Shown piece by piece: positions 1-7,627 of a DNA stretch of 64,000 bases (position 1 is the stretch's first letter; each line of letters starts with the position of its first letter). The notes beneath the pieces were generated by a model that did no database searches, was not told the origin of the DNA, and saw only the letters and a program-made list of their open reading frames with translations. Source of the stretch: Bacillota bacterium (lineage in GTDB: Bacteria; Bacillota; Clostridia; Lachnospirales; Lachnospiraceae); contig JAEZKL010000013.1 of the NCBI GenBank assembly GCA_023415475.1, positions 58,990-122,989 of the forward strand. The letters run 5' to 3'. The position numbers and the translations under genes were made by a program.

Positions 1-1
1 C

Positions 2-673
2 CAGATAGAAGAGCTTACAAGGCGGATCCGGTCTATCGATGGTGTTGTAGAGGTTCGCTTTGTTCAGAAGGAGCAGGCAAAGCTTCAGATGGAAAAGCTA
101 TTGGGAAATGAAGCGGATATTCTCGAGCTGTTCGAGGTGAATCCATTTGAAGCATTTCTTGAAATCAGAATTAATCTTGACCGGCTGGATGAGGTATCGA
201 AGCAGCTTGTACAGCATGAAGGAATTGAGTATGTGCGAGATAACCGAGAGGTACTGGAACAGATGAAGCAGGTAACCGAGGGTGTTAAAATCGTTGGAGC
301 CTTTATTATCCTAGCAGTCAGTATGACGACCTTAATCATTATATCCCATATGATACGGCAGGGAATCTACAATAATCGGGAGCAGATCAATACCTTACGA
401 CTGCTGGGGGCACCGGGCGGTTTCATCGGGTTTCCCTTTGTACTGGCGGGAATACTGATGACTGTAATAGGAGGCTTTATTGCTGTGATATTGCTTCTGA
501 TGGTAATCCGAGGTGGATACCGGCAGCTTGGTGGTGCATTACCATTTATACCGTTACCGAAGCAGGAGAAGCTACAGACTACAATCAGCCTGTTTATATT
601 ATCCGTCAGCGCAATCCTTGGAGTAATGGGAAGCTTATTCGGACTAAGCAGCATGAGAAAAGACAAAAATTGA
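2..673 (+). CDS. ftsX: Cell division protein FtsX, 3' part (permease-like subunit of FtsEX)
   Basis: The open frame runs in from the window edge, so the N-terminus and first membrane helix are missing. About 224 residues remain. They comprise the end of the extracellular domain (a predicted-distance text such as RIRSIDGVVEVRFVQKEQ, then NPFEAFLEIR), followed by three hydrophobic segments (around VGAFIILAVSMTTLIIISHM, the GFIGFPFVLAG region and the C-terminal LFILSVSAILGV helix). This fits the four-helix FtsX topology with its first helix lost. FtsX works with the ATPase FtsE to activate peptidoglycan hydrolases at division; ftsE should lie just outside the window. Threonine aldolase starts 19 bases after the stop. 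Confidence 0.9.
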   Translation, partial: QIEELTRRIRSIDGVVEVRFVQKEQAKLQMEKLLGNEADILELFEVNPFEAFLEIRINLDRLDEVSKQLVQHEGIEYVRDNREVLEQMKQVTEGVKIVGAFIILAVSMTTLIIISHMIRQGIYNNREQINTLRLLGAPGGFIGFPFVLAGILMTVIGGFIAVILLLMVIRGGYRQLGGALPFIPLPKQEKLQTTISLFILSVSAILGVMGSLFGLSSMRKDKN

Positions 674-692
674 ATACAATGGAGGAAGGACA

Positions 693-1715
693 ATGATAAG
701 CTTTATTAATGATTACAGTGAGGGAGCACATCCACGTATATTCGAGCTGATGCTGCAATCGAACCTGGAGCAGAATACCGGTTATGGAGAGGATTCTCAT
801 AGCGAGCGGGCAAAACAATATATCAAAAGAGAAATTCACAAGGAGGATGTGGATATTCATTTTATTCCCGGAGGAACTCAAACGAACCTTCTGGTTATTT
901 CATCCTTTCTACGACCTCATCAATGTGTGATAGCTGCAGATACGGGACATGTGAATGTCCATGAAACCGGTGCTATAGAGGCTACCGGTCATAAAGTGGT
1001 TACGGTACCCCATCAGAACGGGAAATTATCTCCTGCAGGTATCCGTAAGGTTCTCGAGAGTCATAGCGGAGAGCATATGGTACAACCTAAAATGGTATAC
1101 CTGTCGAATACAACGGAGCTGGGAACTATCTATACCAAGGCGGAGCTGGAGGCAATCCGGGAATTATGTATTCAGGAGAAGCTATTACTATTCTTAGATG
1201 GCGCCCGTTTGGCAAGCGCTTTAACCTGCGACAGTAATGATCTTACCTTGAAGGATATCGCTGAGCTGGTGGATGTATTTTATATCGGAGGAACGAAGAA
1301 CGGGGCTCTTCTCGGTGAAGCCTTGGTTATCTGTAAGCAGGAGCTGAAGGAGGATTTCCGTTATATGATCAAGCAACGGGGAGCTATGATGGCGAAGGGC
1401 TTTGTGATCGGACTTCAATTCGAGGCTCTTTTTGAACAGGGACTTTATTATGAGCTTGGAACCCATGCTAATCGTATGGCTGCGAAGATCGCACAGGCAT
1501 TATCGGATAAAGGAATTTCATTTTATGCTCCGGTATGCTCTAATCAGATATTTCCGATTTTACCTGATGAGATTATCGATAAGATGGCGGAGAAATTCGG
1601 TTTTCAGATTCAGGAAAGAGTGGACGATAAGCATAGCGTAATCCGCCTTGTGACCTCCTGGGCATCCAGTCAGAGCAATGTTGACCGCATGATAGAATTT
1701 ATACAGGGAATATAG
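693..1715 (+). CDS. ltaE: Low-specificity L-threonine aldolase family protein (PLP enzyme)
   Basis: The 340-residue length is normal for the family. The fold-type I PLP signature is clear: an N-terminal NDYSEGAHPRIFEL segment, FLDGARLASAL (Asp that contacts the pyridine ring), and YIGGTKNGALLGEAL, whose Lys near residue 201 should carry PLP. The enzyme cleaves L-threonine or L-allo-threonine to glycine and acetaldehyde, although related beta-eliminating lyases share the motifs. A GGAGGAAGGACA ribosome site precedes the ATG. It sits between ftsX and the aldo/keto reductase with gaps of 19 and 12 bases, suggesting co-transcription. Confidence 0.85.
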   Translation: MISFINDYSEGAHPRIFELMLQSNLEQNTGYGEDSHSERAKQYIKREIHKEDVDIHFIPGGTQTNLLVISSFLRPHQCVIAADTGHVNVHETGAIEATGHKVVTVPHQNGKLSPAGIRKVLESHSGEHMVQPKMVYLSNTTELGTIYTKAELEAIRELCIQEKLLLFLDGARLASALTCDSNDLTLKDIAELVDVFYIGGTKNGALLGEALVICKQELKEDFRYMIKQRGAMMAKGFVIGLQFEALFEQGLYYELGTHANRMAAKIAQALSDKGISFYAPVCSNQIFPILPDEIIDKMAEKFGFQIQERVDDKHSVIRLVTSWASSQSNVDRMIEFIQGI

Positions 1716-1727
1716 GGAGGAATTAGA

Positions 1728-2918
1728 ATGCTTACTCGAGTGAATCAAAAAAATGGTGAGGAGCTTTCAATACTTGGATTCGGATGTATGCGTTTCCCGC
1801 AAAAGGGAGTAAGTATCGATGAGCCAAGATCGATTGCACTCATCCGTTCCGCAATCGATCAGGGAATGAATTACTTTGACACGGCTTATTTCTATCATGG
1901 CGGTAAGAGTGAAGCGCTTCTAGGAGATGCATTAGCCGGTGGCTATCGCGAAAGGGTTAAAATAGCAACGAAGCTTCCTCCTTTCATGGTAAGTAAACTG
2001 GACGGTGCGAAGAAAATCTTCGAGAACCAGTGTACGAAGCTCAAAACCGACTATATTGACTATTATCTCCTTCATATGTTAACCGATAAAGCCACACTGG
2101 ATCGTATGATCAGCATCGGAGTCCTGGACTGGCTGGAGCAGTTGAAGAAGGAAGGGACCATACGTAATATCGGTTTCTCCTTCCATGGAGGAAAGGCTGA
2201 TTTTGAGCAGATTTTAACTGCTTACCCCTGGGATTTTTGCCAGATCCAATACAATTACCTAGATGAGAATAATCAGGCTACGAAAGCAGGCCTGCAGCTG
2301 GCAGGTTCCATGGGAATTCCGGTTATCGTAATGGAGCCTCTGCGTGGAGGAAAGCTAGTGAATAATCTTCCTGATCAGGTGCTGAAAGCCTTCCGAGGCT
2401 ATGATGCTGAGCGTACCCCGGCAGAATGGGCACTTCGCTGGATATGGAACCATCCGGAGGTTACGGTGCTTCTATCCGGGATGAGTGATGAACAGCAGCT
2501 GGCTGAAAACATTGAACTTGCTTCAAAGGTCACTGCAAATTCTTTATCGAACGAAGAGCTGGAGGTGTTCGACAGAGTAAAGGCAATCATGCTGGAGAAA
2601 ACCAAAGTACCTTGTACAGCCTGTGCTTATTGCATGCCCTGTCCTCATGGAGTTGATATTCCGGGATGCTTTGCGGCATATAATGATAAGTACCTCTTGA
2701 ACGCAAAGGATAACCGTTTTAAGTATATGCAAACTCTGGGAGTAATGTCAAAGAAGCCTGCTTATGCATCGCTTTGCACGGAATGCGGAAAATGCGAGCT
2801 TCATTGCCCTCAAAAAATTTCAATCCGCAAAGAATTAAAGCAGGTAAAGAAGGAGATGGAGGGACCTCTGTTTAAACCTGTTGTCGGAGTTGCACGAAAG
2901 GTGTTAAGAGTTAAATAG
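1728..2918 (+). CDS. Aldo/keto reductase with C-terminal ferredoxin-like [4Fe-4S] domain
   Basis: Of 396 residues, roughly 1-280 form the AKR barrel (LGFGCMRFP; the FDTAYFYHGGKSE stretch with the catalytic Asp and Tyr; YIDYYLLH). The C-terminal 100 residues carry two clusters of cysteines: VPCTACAYCMPCPHGVDIP and LCTECGKCELHCP. The second lies in a typical 4Fe-4S ferredoxin arrangement. Proteins of this type are common in Clostridia and probably couple the reductase site to ferredoxin-like electron transfer; substrates are unknown. GGGAGGAATTAGA precedes the ATG. It is the last gene of the ftsX-threonine aldolase run. Confidence 0.85.
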   Translation: MLTRVNQKNGEELSILGFGCMRFPQKGVSIDEPRSIALIRSAIDQGMNYFDTAYFYHGGKSEALLGDALAGGYRERVKIATKLPPFMVSKLDGAKKIFENQCTKLKTDYIDYYLLHMLTDKATLDRMISIGVLDWLEQLKKEGTIRNIGFSFHGGKADFEQILTAYPWDFCQIQYNYLDENNQATKAGLQLAGSMGIPVIVMEPLRGGKLVNNLPDQVLKAFRGYDAERTPAEWALRWIWNHPEVTVLLSGMSDEQQLAENIELASKVTANSLSNEELEVFDRVKAIMLEKTKVPCTACAYCMPCPHGVDIPGCFAAYNDKYLLNAKDNRFKYMQTLGVMSKKPAYASLCTECGKCELHCPQKISIRKELKQVKKEMEGPLFKPVVGVARKVLRVK

Positions 2919-2942
2919 ATGAAAACGAAACAGAAAATTAAC

Positions 2943-3036
2943 TTGGATTATCGACAACAAGTGATATAATATTTACTATATAGGAAATTAGTCACATAAA
3001 AGATAAAAAGATAATAGGAGAGATACCGTAAGGTAT
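2943..3036 (+). promoter_or_regulatory. Promoter and leader hairpin of the MshEN-domain gene
   Basis: A perfect TATAAT at 2965-2970 is preceded by TTGGAT at 2943-2948, a 16-base spacer. In the leader, ATACC (3023-3027) can pair with GGTAT (3032-3036) across a GTAA loop, a GNRA-type tetraloop. It lies directly ahead of the GGGGGA ribosome site of the next gene and could affect its accessibility. Confidence 0.5.
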
Positions 3037-3047
3037 GGGGGAAAATC

Positions 3048-4394
3048 ATGAATAGGAATCGGCTTAAGGTGTTATATATCTTGATTGGTCTGTTTTCTTT
3101 AATGGCAAGTATTATTTGGACTTATAAGAGCTTCAAATCCAATACGGCTACACTTACTTATCTGGTAGATGCATTAATTATTATCCTCTTAATCGTTCTC
3201 TTGATGAAAAACAACGGAAAGCCGAAAATAGCTGTTGATCACAGCAACTATCTGGAATGGATAACCGATGGGAATATTGAAAGCTGCTGTAAATTGAGTG
3301 TGAGTATAAAAACCCTTGAGGATCTGGTTCGCTTGGCGATTGACCTGAATAAGAGAGTAATTCATGATTCTAAACTTGGTAAATACTTTGTATTGACTGA
3401 GGATATGACCTACATACATGATCCGGGGATGAGCAATCCTCTGATGGATAATAAACTACAGTTAGGCCGAATATTAATTGAACGAGGATTAATTCAAGCA
3501 GAGCAGTTAGAGACAGGCTTGTATTATCAGAAGCGAATCGGATGCAGATTAGGAGAGAGTTTGCTTGCTCTTGGCTTTATTGATGAGACTGCTCTATATT
3601 GTACTCTTGCTACACAGCAAAAAATCACATATTATGAGCTTGATTCAAAGACAGAATGTGAAGACATCGCTTGGACCGTGAAAATGAGTATCAATAAAGC
3701 AAAGGCATTGCAAGCATTACCGCTGGGATATCGATCTGACGGAAAACTGGTAATTGCCTGTGGTGATGCCTCGAAAGCAGGGGTTGCCGCTGCACTGAAG
3801 GAGATGTTTGGAGAAGAAATATATATGGTAGCCTCGAGGCCATCAAAAATATATGAGCTTCTGAATAAAATTGATACTGTGATAAAAGATCATAATGGCT
3901 ATACACAGCTTTTAAAAGAGCGAAAAACCGAAGCCTATGAACGATTGACAGATAAGGAATGGGAGCAGTTTACGACAGCATATTATAATGGTAGGATTGA
4001 TACCTACTTGTTCATTAAAGCAATCGGTTTGGTAGATCCGCTGCAGCTTGCCCAGATTCCGAATAAGGAAATAATCATTAGCTGGCTAATCGGGAAAGGA
4101 TTGATTAACGGTCAGATTGCCAACCTAATCAAATCCATTGAACGACTAAATAGTAAGCAAAGTAAAGCGGTCAGGCAGTCAAAGGTGGTACCACGCTTGG
4201 TAGAATTACTTAAGGAAGCAAATTATATCAATTCGGAAGAAGCGGATTGGGCTGTTCGGAAAGCGGAGCAGGTAGGCTGGTCAATCAATCAAATTCTAAT
4301 CGAGGATTATCTGGCTAATGCGGATACGATTGATTATGCAATGCTTGTTCTTACCTCACTTAAGAGTATAGTAAATAAGGCTAAAATATACTGA
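3048..4394 (+). CDS. Membrane-anchored MshEN-domain protein (predicted cyclic-di-GMP receptor without ATPase)
   Basis: The 448-residue protein has two N-terminal membrane segments (about 8-26 and 36-53) and then a soluble part. Residues 138-161 (QLGRILIERGLI...) and 167-190 (RLGESLLALGFI...) are two 24-residue motifs separated by exactly five residues. This is the arrangement I know for the cyclic-di-GMP-binding MshEN domain (GspE/PilB N-terminal family), with LG, the glycine at motif position 10, leucines at 17 and 21, and the final Gln conserved. The usual following element (QKITYYELD) is also there. A weaker copy with the same 24-5-24 spacing is at 383-435. There is no Walker A or secretion ATPase domain. 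The product is probably a c-di-GMP-responsive membrane protein; its output is unknown. Confidence 0.7.
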   Translation: MNRNRLKVLYILIGLFSLMASIIWTYKSFKSNTATLTYLVDALIIILLIVLLMKNNGKPKIAVDHSNYLEWITDGNIESCCKLSVSIKTLEDLVRLAIDLNKRVIHDSKLGKYFVLTEDMTYIHDPGMSNPLMDNKLQLGRILIERGLIQAEQLETGLYYQKRIGCRLGESLLALGFIDETALYCTLATQQKITYYELDSKTECEDIAWTVKMSINKAKALQALPLGYRSDGKLVIACGDASKAGVAAALKEMFGEEIYMVASRPSKIYELLNKIDTVIKDHNGYTQLLKERKTEAYERLTDKEWEQFTTAYYNGRIDTYLFIKAIGLVDPLQLAQIPNKEIIISWLIGKGLINGQIANLIKSIERLNSKQSKAVRQSKVVPRLVELLKEANYINSEEADWAVRKAEQVGWSINQILIEDYLANADTIDYAMLVLTSLKSIVNKAKIY

Positions 4395-4453
4395 TCATTA
4401 TAAAACAATAGGATATTGTTATTGACATACCGCTATTTTAAGAATAATTATAT

Positions 4454-4490
4454 AAAAGACTACAGGCTTAAGAGTCGGTAGTCTTTTGAT
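4454..4490 (+). terminator. Probable terminator after the MshEN gene
   Basis: AAAAGACTAC (4454-4463) pairs perfectly with GTAGTCTTTT (4478-4487) over a 14-base loop. The stem is A+T-rich and ends in a short T run. The remaining DNA to 4755 shows no gene; it contains the paired direct repeats listed separately. Confidence 0.6.
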
Positions 4491-4556
4491 TCATGACAAT
4501 AGAAAGTTCGCGAAGTGTGCATTCTTTCGTTCATGTCAAGTGAATTGGTTTATCAG
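4490..4556 (+). repeat. Dispersed repeat, copy 1, with internal direct repeat
   Basis: TTCATGACAA (4490-4499) and TTCATGTCAA (4530-4539) are direct repeats 40 bases apart. The second continues as GTGAATTGGTTTAT. A second genomic copy at 32174-32202 reads TTCATGACAA followed directly by GTGAATTGATTTAT, so it looks like the same element without the 40-base insert. Both copies lie immediately after a terminator on the same strand. Confidence 0.4.
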
Positions 4557-4755
4557 TTCATCTTGTATACAGCTTCTGTTTGCCTTTATGAAGGTGAGCT
4601 AATGTATTTGCTCATTGTATTTCTGAATTAAGTAATGTAAAATGAATTAGTGCTAAAAAAGTAATTAATACAGCGAATGCTGATACACCTTTGAATGGCA
4701 TGAATTGATATGGGCAATATCATTTACATATAGGAAATATCATAGAGGATGAAAA

Positions 4756-5658
4756 ATGATTCGGGATTACATGAAAGAATGCACCCTCTGTCCCAGAGAT
4801 TGCAGGGTGGATCGAGCTAAGGGACAAAGGGGATACTGTAAGGTTGGCGAGGAGCTGATTGTAGCTAGAGCCGCTCTTCATATGTGGGAGGAACCCTGTA
4901 TCTCAGGAGAAGAAGGCTCAGGAACCGTATTCTTCTCAGGTTGTTCTCTAGGCTGTGTCTACTGTCAAAATTATAATATTGCCAATGGAATGGCCGGCAA
5001 ACAGATTACAATAGAGCGGCTTTCCGATATATTTCTGGAGCTCCGGGAGAAAGGAGCGAATAATATCAATCTGGTGACTCCCAGTCATTATGTACCACAG
5101 ATTATAGAAGCGATTCGGCTGGCAAAGGGAAAGGGGTTATCTATCCCTATTGTATATAACAGCAGTGCCTATGAGAAAGTAGATACGCTCAGATTGCTGG
5201 AGGGGTATGTTGATATTTATCTTCCGGACTTAAAATATAGGAATCCGGAGGCTGCAAAATTGTACTCAAAGGCAGAGGATTATTTTGAATATGCCACTAA
5301 AGCGATTGACGAGATGGTTAGACAGGTTGGTTGTGCAGAATTTGACGCTCGTGGAATCATGAGAAAGGGCGTGATTGTTCGTCATCTTTTATTACCGGGA
5401 TATCTGTCCGATTCAAAGGAAATAGTCAAATATTTATATGATACTTATGGGGATACTATATATATCAGTATTATGAACCAATATACCCCCTTACCGCGGA
5501 TGGCAGATTACCCATCTATGAATCGCAGTGTTTCAGAGGAGGAATATGAGGAACTGATCGATTATGCAATCGATATTGGAATAGAGAACGGTTTTATCCA
5601 GGAAGGCGAGACTGCAAGTGAAAGCTTTATACCGGAATTCAACGAAGAAGGAGTATAA
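4756..5658 (+). CDS. Radical SAM protein of the PflA-like COG1313 group
   Basis: The 300-residue protein starts with a small cysteine cluster (C9, C12, C16, C28: ECTLCPRDCRVDR...GYC) and then FSGCSLGCVYCQNYN. In the latter, C63, C67 and C70 form the CxxxCxxC radical SAM cluster. The family resembles pyruvate formate-lyase activating enzymes but its substrate is not established to my knowledge. Later motifs (NINLVTPSHYVPQI, VDIYLPDLKY) fit the radical SAM barrel. GAGGATGAAAA precedes the ATG. The next gene begins 5 bases after its stop, so the two are probably co-transcribed. Confidence 0.8.
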   Translation: MIRDYMKECTLCPRDCRVDRAKGQRGYCKVGEELIVARAALHMWEEPCISGEEGSGTVFFSGCSLGCVYCQNYNIANGMAGKQITIERLSDIFLELREKGANNINLVTPSHYVPQIIEAIRLAKGKGLSIPIVYNSSAYEKVDTLRLLEGYVDIYLPDLKYRNPEAAKLYSKAEDYFEYATKAIDEMVRQVGCAEFDARGIMRKGVIVRHLLLPGYLSDSKEIVKYLYDTYGDTIYISIMNQYTPLPRMADYPSMNRSVSEEEYEELIDYAIDIGIENGFIQEGETASESFIPEFNEEGV

Positions 5659-5663
5659 TTCTT

Positions 5664-7304
5664 ATGAAAAATGAACATAGATCAGGTAATAAGAAGGGAA
5701 ATATCAAAGAGCCTTCAAACAGATCAGACTACAGCAAAGCAAACAAGAAGCGGGAGGTATATGAAGACGCTAAGGCCTTCGAGGATTTTAATACATTTGT
5801 AAAGGAGACAGGATGGAAGAAGTCCGGCAATCAATCCGTGGGCAGAGGAAAGAGTTCAGCCTCCGGTAGACAGAAAAGTACATCTGCCTATGCACAAAAA
5901 GGCCCTGCTTCCAGAGAACAGATGAGTACATCTGATTATGCTCAGAAAAGTCCGACTTCCAGGGGGCAGAAGAATATTTCTACTGATACACAGAAAAAAT
6001 CTGCTTACGGTATGCAGAGCAGAACTTCAAGTAACAAGAAGAATGGCTCAGCTTACCAAAGAAAGGAATATATCATATCCGATGCAAAAACTTCGAAGGG
6101 CTTTAATGCGGGAAGTGGAACGAATATGCAAGGTAAACAGTTGACCGAAACGGAAGCGAAGAATAAGGGAGCATGTTCTTATCAGAGAAGCTGTGGTGGC
6201 TGTAATATTCTTCATGACAATTACGAGAGGCATCTGGAGGAGAAGCAGAAGGAAGTAGAGAAGCTGATTAAAAAATATTGTAAGGTTGAGCCGATCATAG
6301 GCATGAAGCAGCCCGACCATTACCGCCATAAGGTGCATGTTGTCTTTGATCATGACCGAAAAGGCAAACCGATCTCCGGCGTATACGAGGAGGGAACCCA
6401 TCGTGTCATTGCGGTTGAACACTGCTTAATTCATAATGAGAAGGCTGATGCTATTATTACAACTATACGCGGTATGCTGAAGTCCTTTAAGATACTGACC
6501 TATGATGAGGATACCGGATATGGCCTGCTGCGCCATGTGTTAATCCGAACCGGCTATCATAGCGGAGAAATCATGGTGGTCTTAGTTCTGGCTTCGCCGA
6601 TTATGCCCTCAAAGAATAATTTTGTCAAAGCGCTTCGTAAGGAGCATCCTGAGATTACTACAGTTGTAGTAAATGTAAACGATAAACAGACCAGTATGGT
6701 TCTGGGAGATAAAGAGCAGGTTATCTATGGGAAAGGCTTTATCGAGGACAGCCTTTGCGGAAAGACCTTCCGGATCTCGCCAAAGTCCTTTTATCAGGTG
6801 AATCCGGCTCAGACTGAGGTCCTCTATCAGAAGGCAATTGAACTGGCTGATTTATCCGGTAATGAGATTGTCATCGATGCCTATTGTGGAATAGGCACCA
6901 TCGGTCTAATCGCATCGGATCATGCCAAGCAGGTTATAGGCGTAGAGCTGAATAAGGATGCGGTTCGGGATGCAGTAGTGAATGCAAAACGTAATGAAGC
7001 TAATAATATTGAATTCTATAATAACGATGCCGGGGTATTCATGAGTCAGATGGCAGTAAAGGGAGAGAGTGCTGATGTAGTTTTCATGGATCCACCCAGA
7101 ACCGGTAGCACACCGCAGTTCATGGACGCATTAGCCGTGCTTAAGCCGAAAAAGGTTGTCTATGTCTCCTGTAACCCAGTGACGCTGGAACGTGACCTGG
7201 AGTATCTGACGAAGAAGGGCTATAAGGCTCAGAGGGCGATACCGGTAGATATGTTCCCTTGGACGAGGCATGTGGAGACGATAATTTTGCTTACCAAGAA
7301 ATGA
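5664..7304 (+). CDS. rlmD: RlmD/RumA-type 23S rRNA (uracil-C5)-methyltransferase with a long repetitive N-terminal extension
   Basis: Of 546 residues, about 170-546 form the TrmA/RumA methyltransferase. The Fe-S cysteines are at C171, C177 and C180 (ACSYQRSCGGCN), the SAM-binding loop is IDAYCGIGTIG, then VFMDPPRTG and the catalytic Cys in YVSCNPVTLERDL. It methylates a uridine C5 in large-subunit rRNA or in tRNA; the exact site cannot be read from sequence. The first 165 residues replace the usual TRAM domain. They are Lys/Ser/Gln-rich and include imperfect tandem repeats around residues 72-118 (STSAYAQKGPASREQ, then STSDYAQKSPTSRGQ). The extension is probably disordered and RNA-binding. Co-directional with the radical SAM gene. 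Confidence 0.85.
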   Translation: MKNEHRSGNKKGNIKEPSNRSDYSKANKKREVYEDAKAFEDFNTFVKETGWKKSGNQSVGRGKSSASGRQKSTSAYAQKGPASREQMSTSDYAQKSPTSRGQKNISTDTQKKSAYGMQSRTSSNKKNGSAYQRKEYIISDAKTSKGFNAGSGTNMQGKQLTETEAKNKGACSYQRSCGGCNILHDNYERHLEEKQKEVEKLIKKYCKVEPIIGMKQPDHYRHKVHVVFDHDRKGKPISGVYEEGTHRVIAVEHCLIHNEKADAIITTIRGMLKSFKILTYDEDTGYGLLRHVLIRTGYHSGEIMVVLVLASPIMPSKNNFVKALRKEHPEITTVVVNVNDKQTSMVLGDKEQVIYGKGFIEDSLCGKTFRISPKSFYQVNPAQTEVLYQKAIELADLSGNEIVIDAYCGIGTIGLIASDHAKQVIGVELNKDAVRDAVVNAKRNEANNIEFYNNDAGVFMSQMAVKGESADVVFMDPPRTGSTPQFMDALAVLKPKKVVYVSCNPVTLERDLEYLTKKGYKAQRAIPVDMFPWTRHVETIILLTKK

Positions 7305-7571
7305 TAAGCAAAATTTGAGAATCCATTCATGTTGAGTGCGTAATAATGATGACGTATTGTGGTTCTAAGGGTAAATGATGAAGGTAAACAATGTAGTGGT
7401 TTTGGAACAAAAAAAGAGCAGAAAATAGCTTTGCACAGCTGGAGAATGGCAGAGAGGGCAGTAATTTGTATTTCATCAAGCAGCTGAATTCCAGTTAAGC
7501 GGCTGAAAAATGACCTTCTAAGTCCACCGTATTATAGGGACAATTTAGGAAACGCAAGCTGAATACGGAAA
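7305..7571. other. Intergenic, no gene seen
   Basis: No open frame with a ribosome site or recognisable product. CCGTATT at 7529 and AATACGG near 7562 form a loose inverted repeat just before the terminator. Confidence 0.5.
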
Positions 7572-7616
7572 AGCGAAGGAGGTAACCAGGAATTGGTTTC
7601 CACCTTCGCTTTTTTT
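7572..7616. terminator. Bidirectional terminator between convergent genes
   Basis: AGCGAAGG (7572-7579) pairs with CCTTCGCT (7603-7610), and the stem continues inward through GGTAACCA against TGGTTTCC with one mismatch. A T run follows on the plus strand and an A run lies on the other side, so it can end both the methyltransferase transcript and the minus-strand surface protein transcript. Confidence 0.85.
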
Positions 7617-7627
7617 GATGCTTATTG

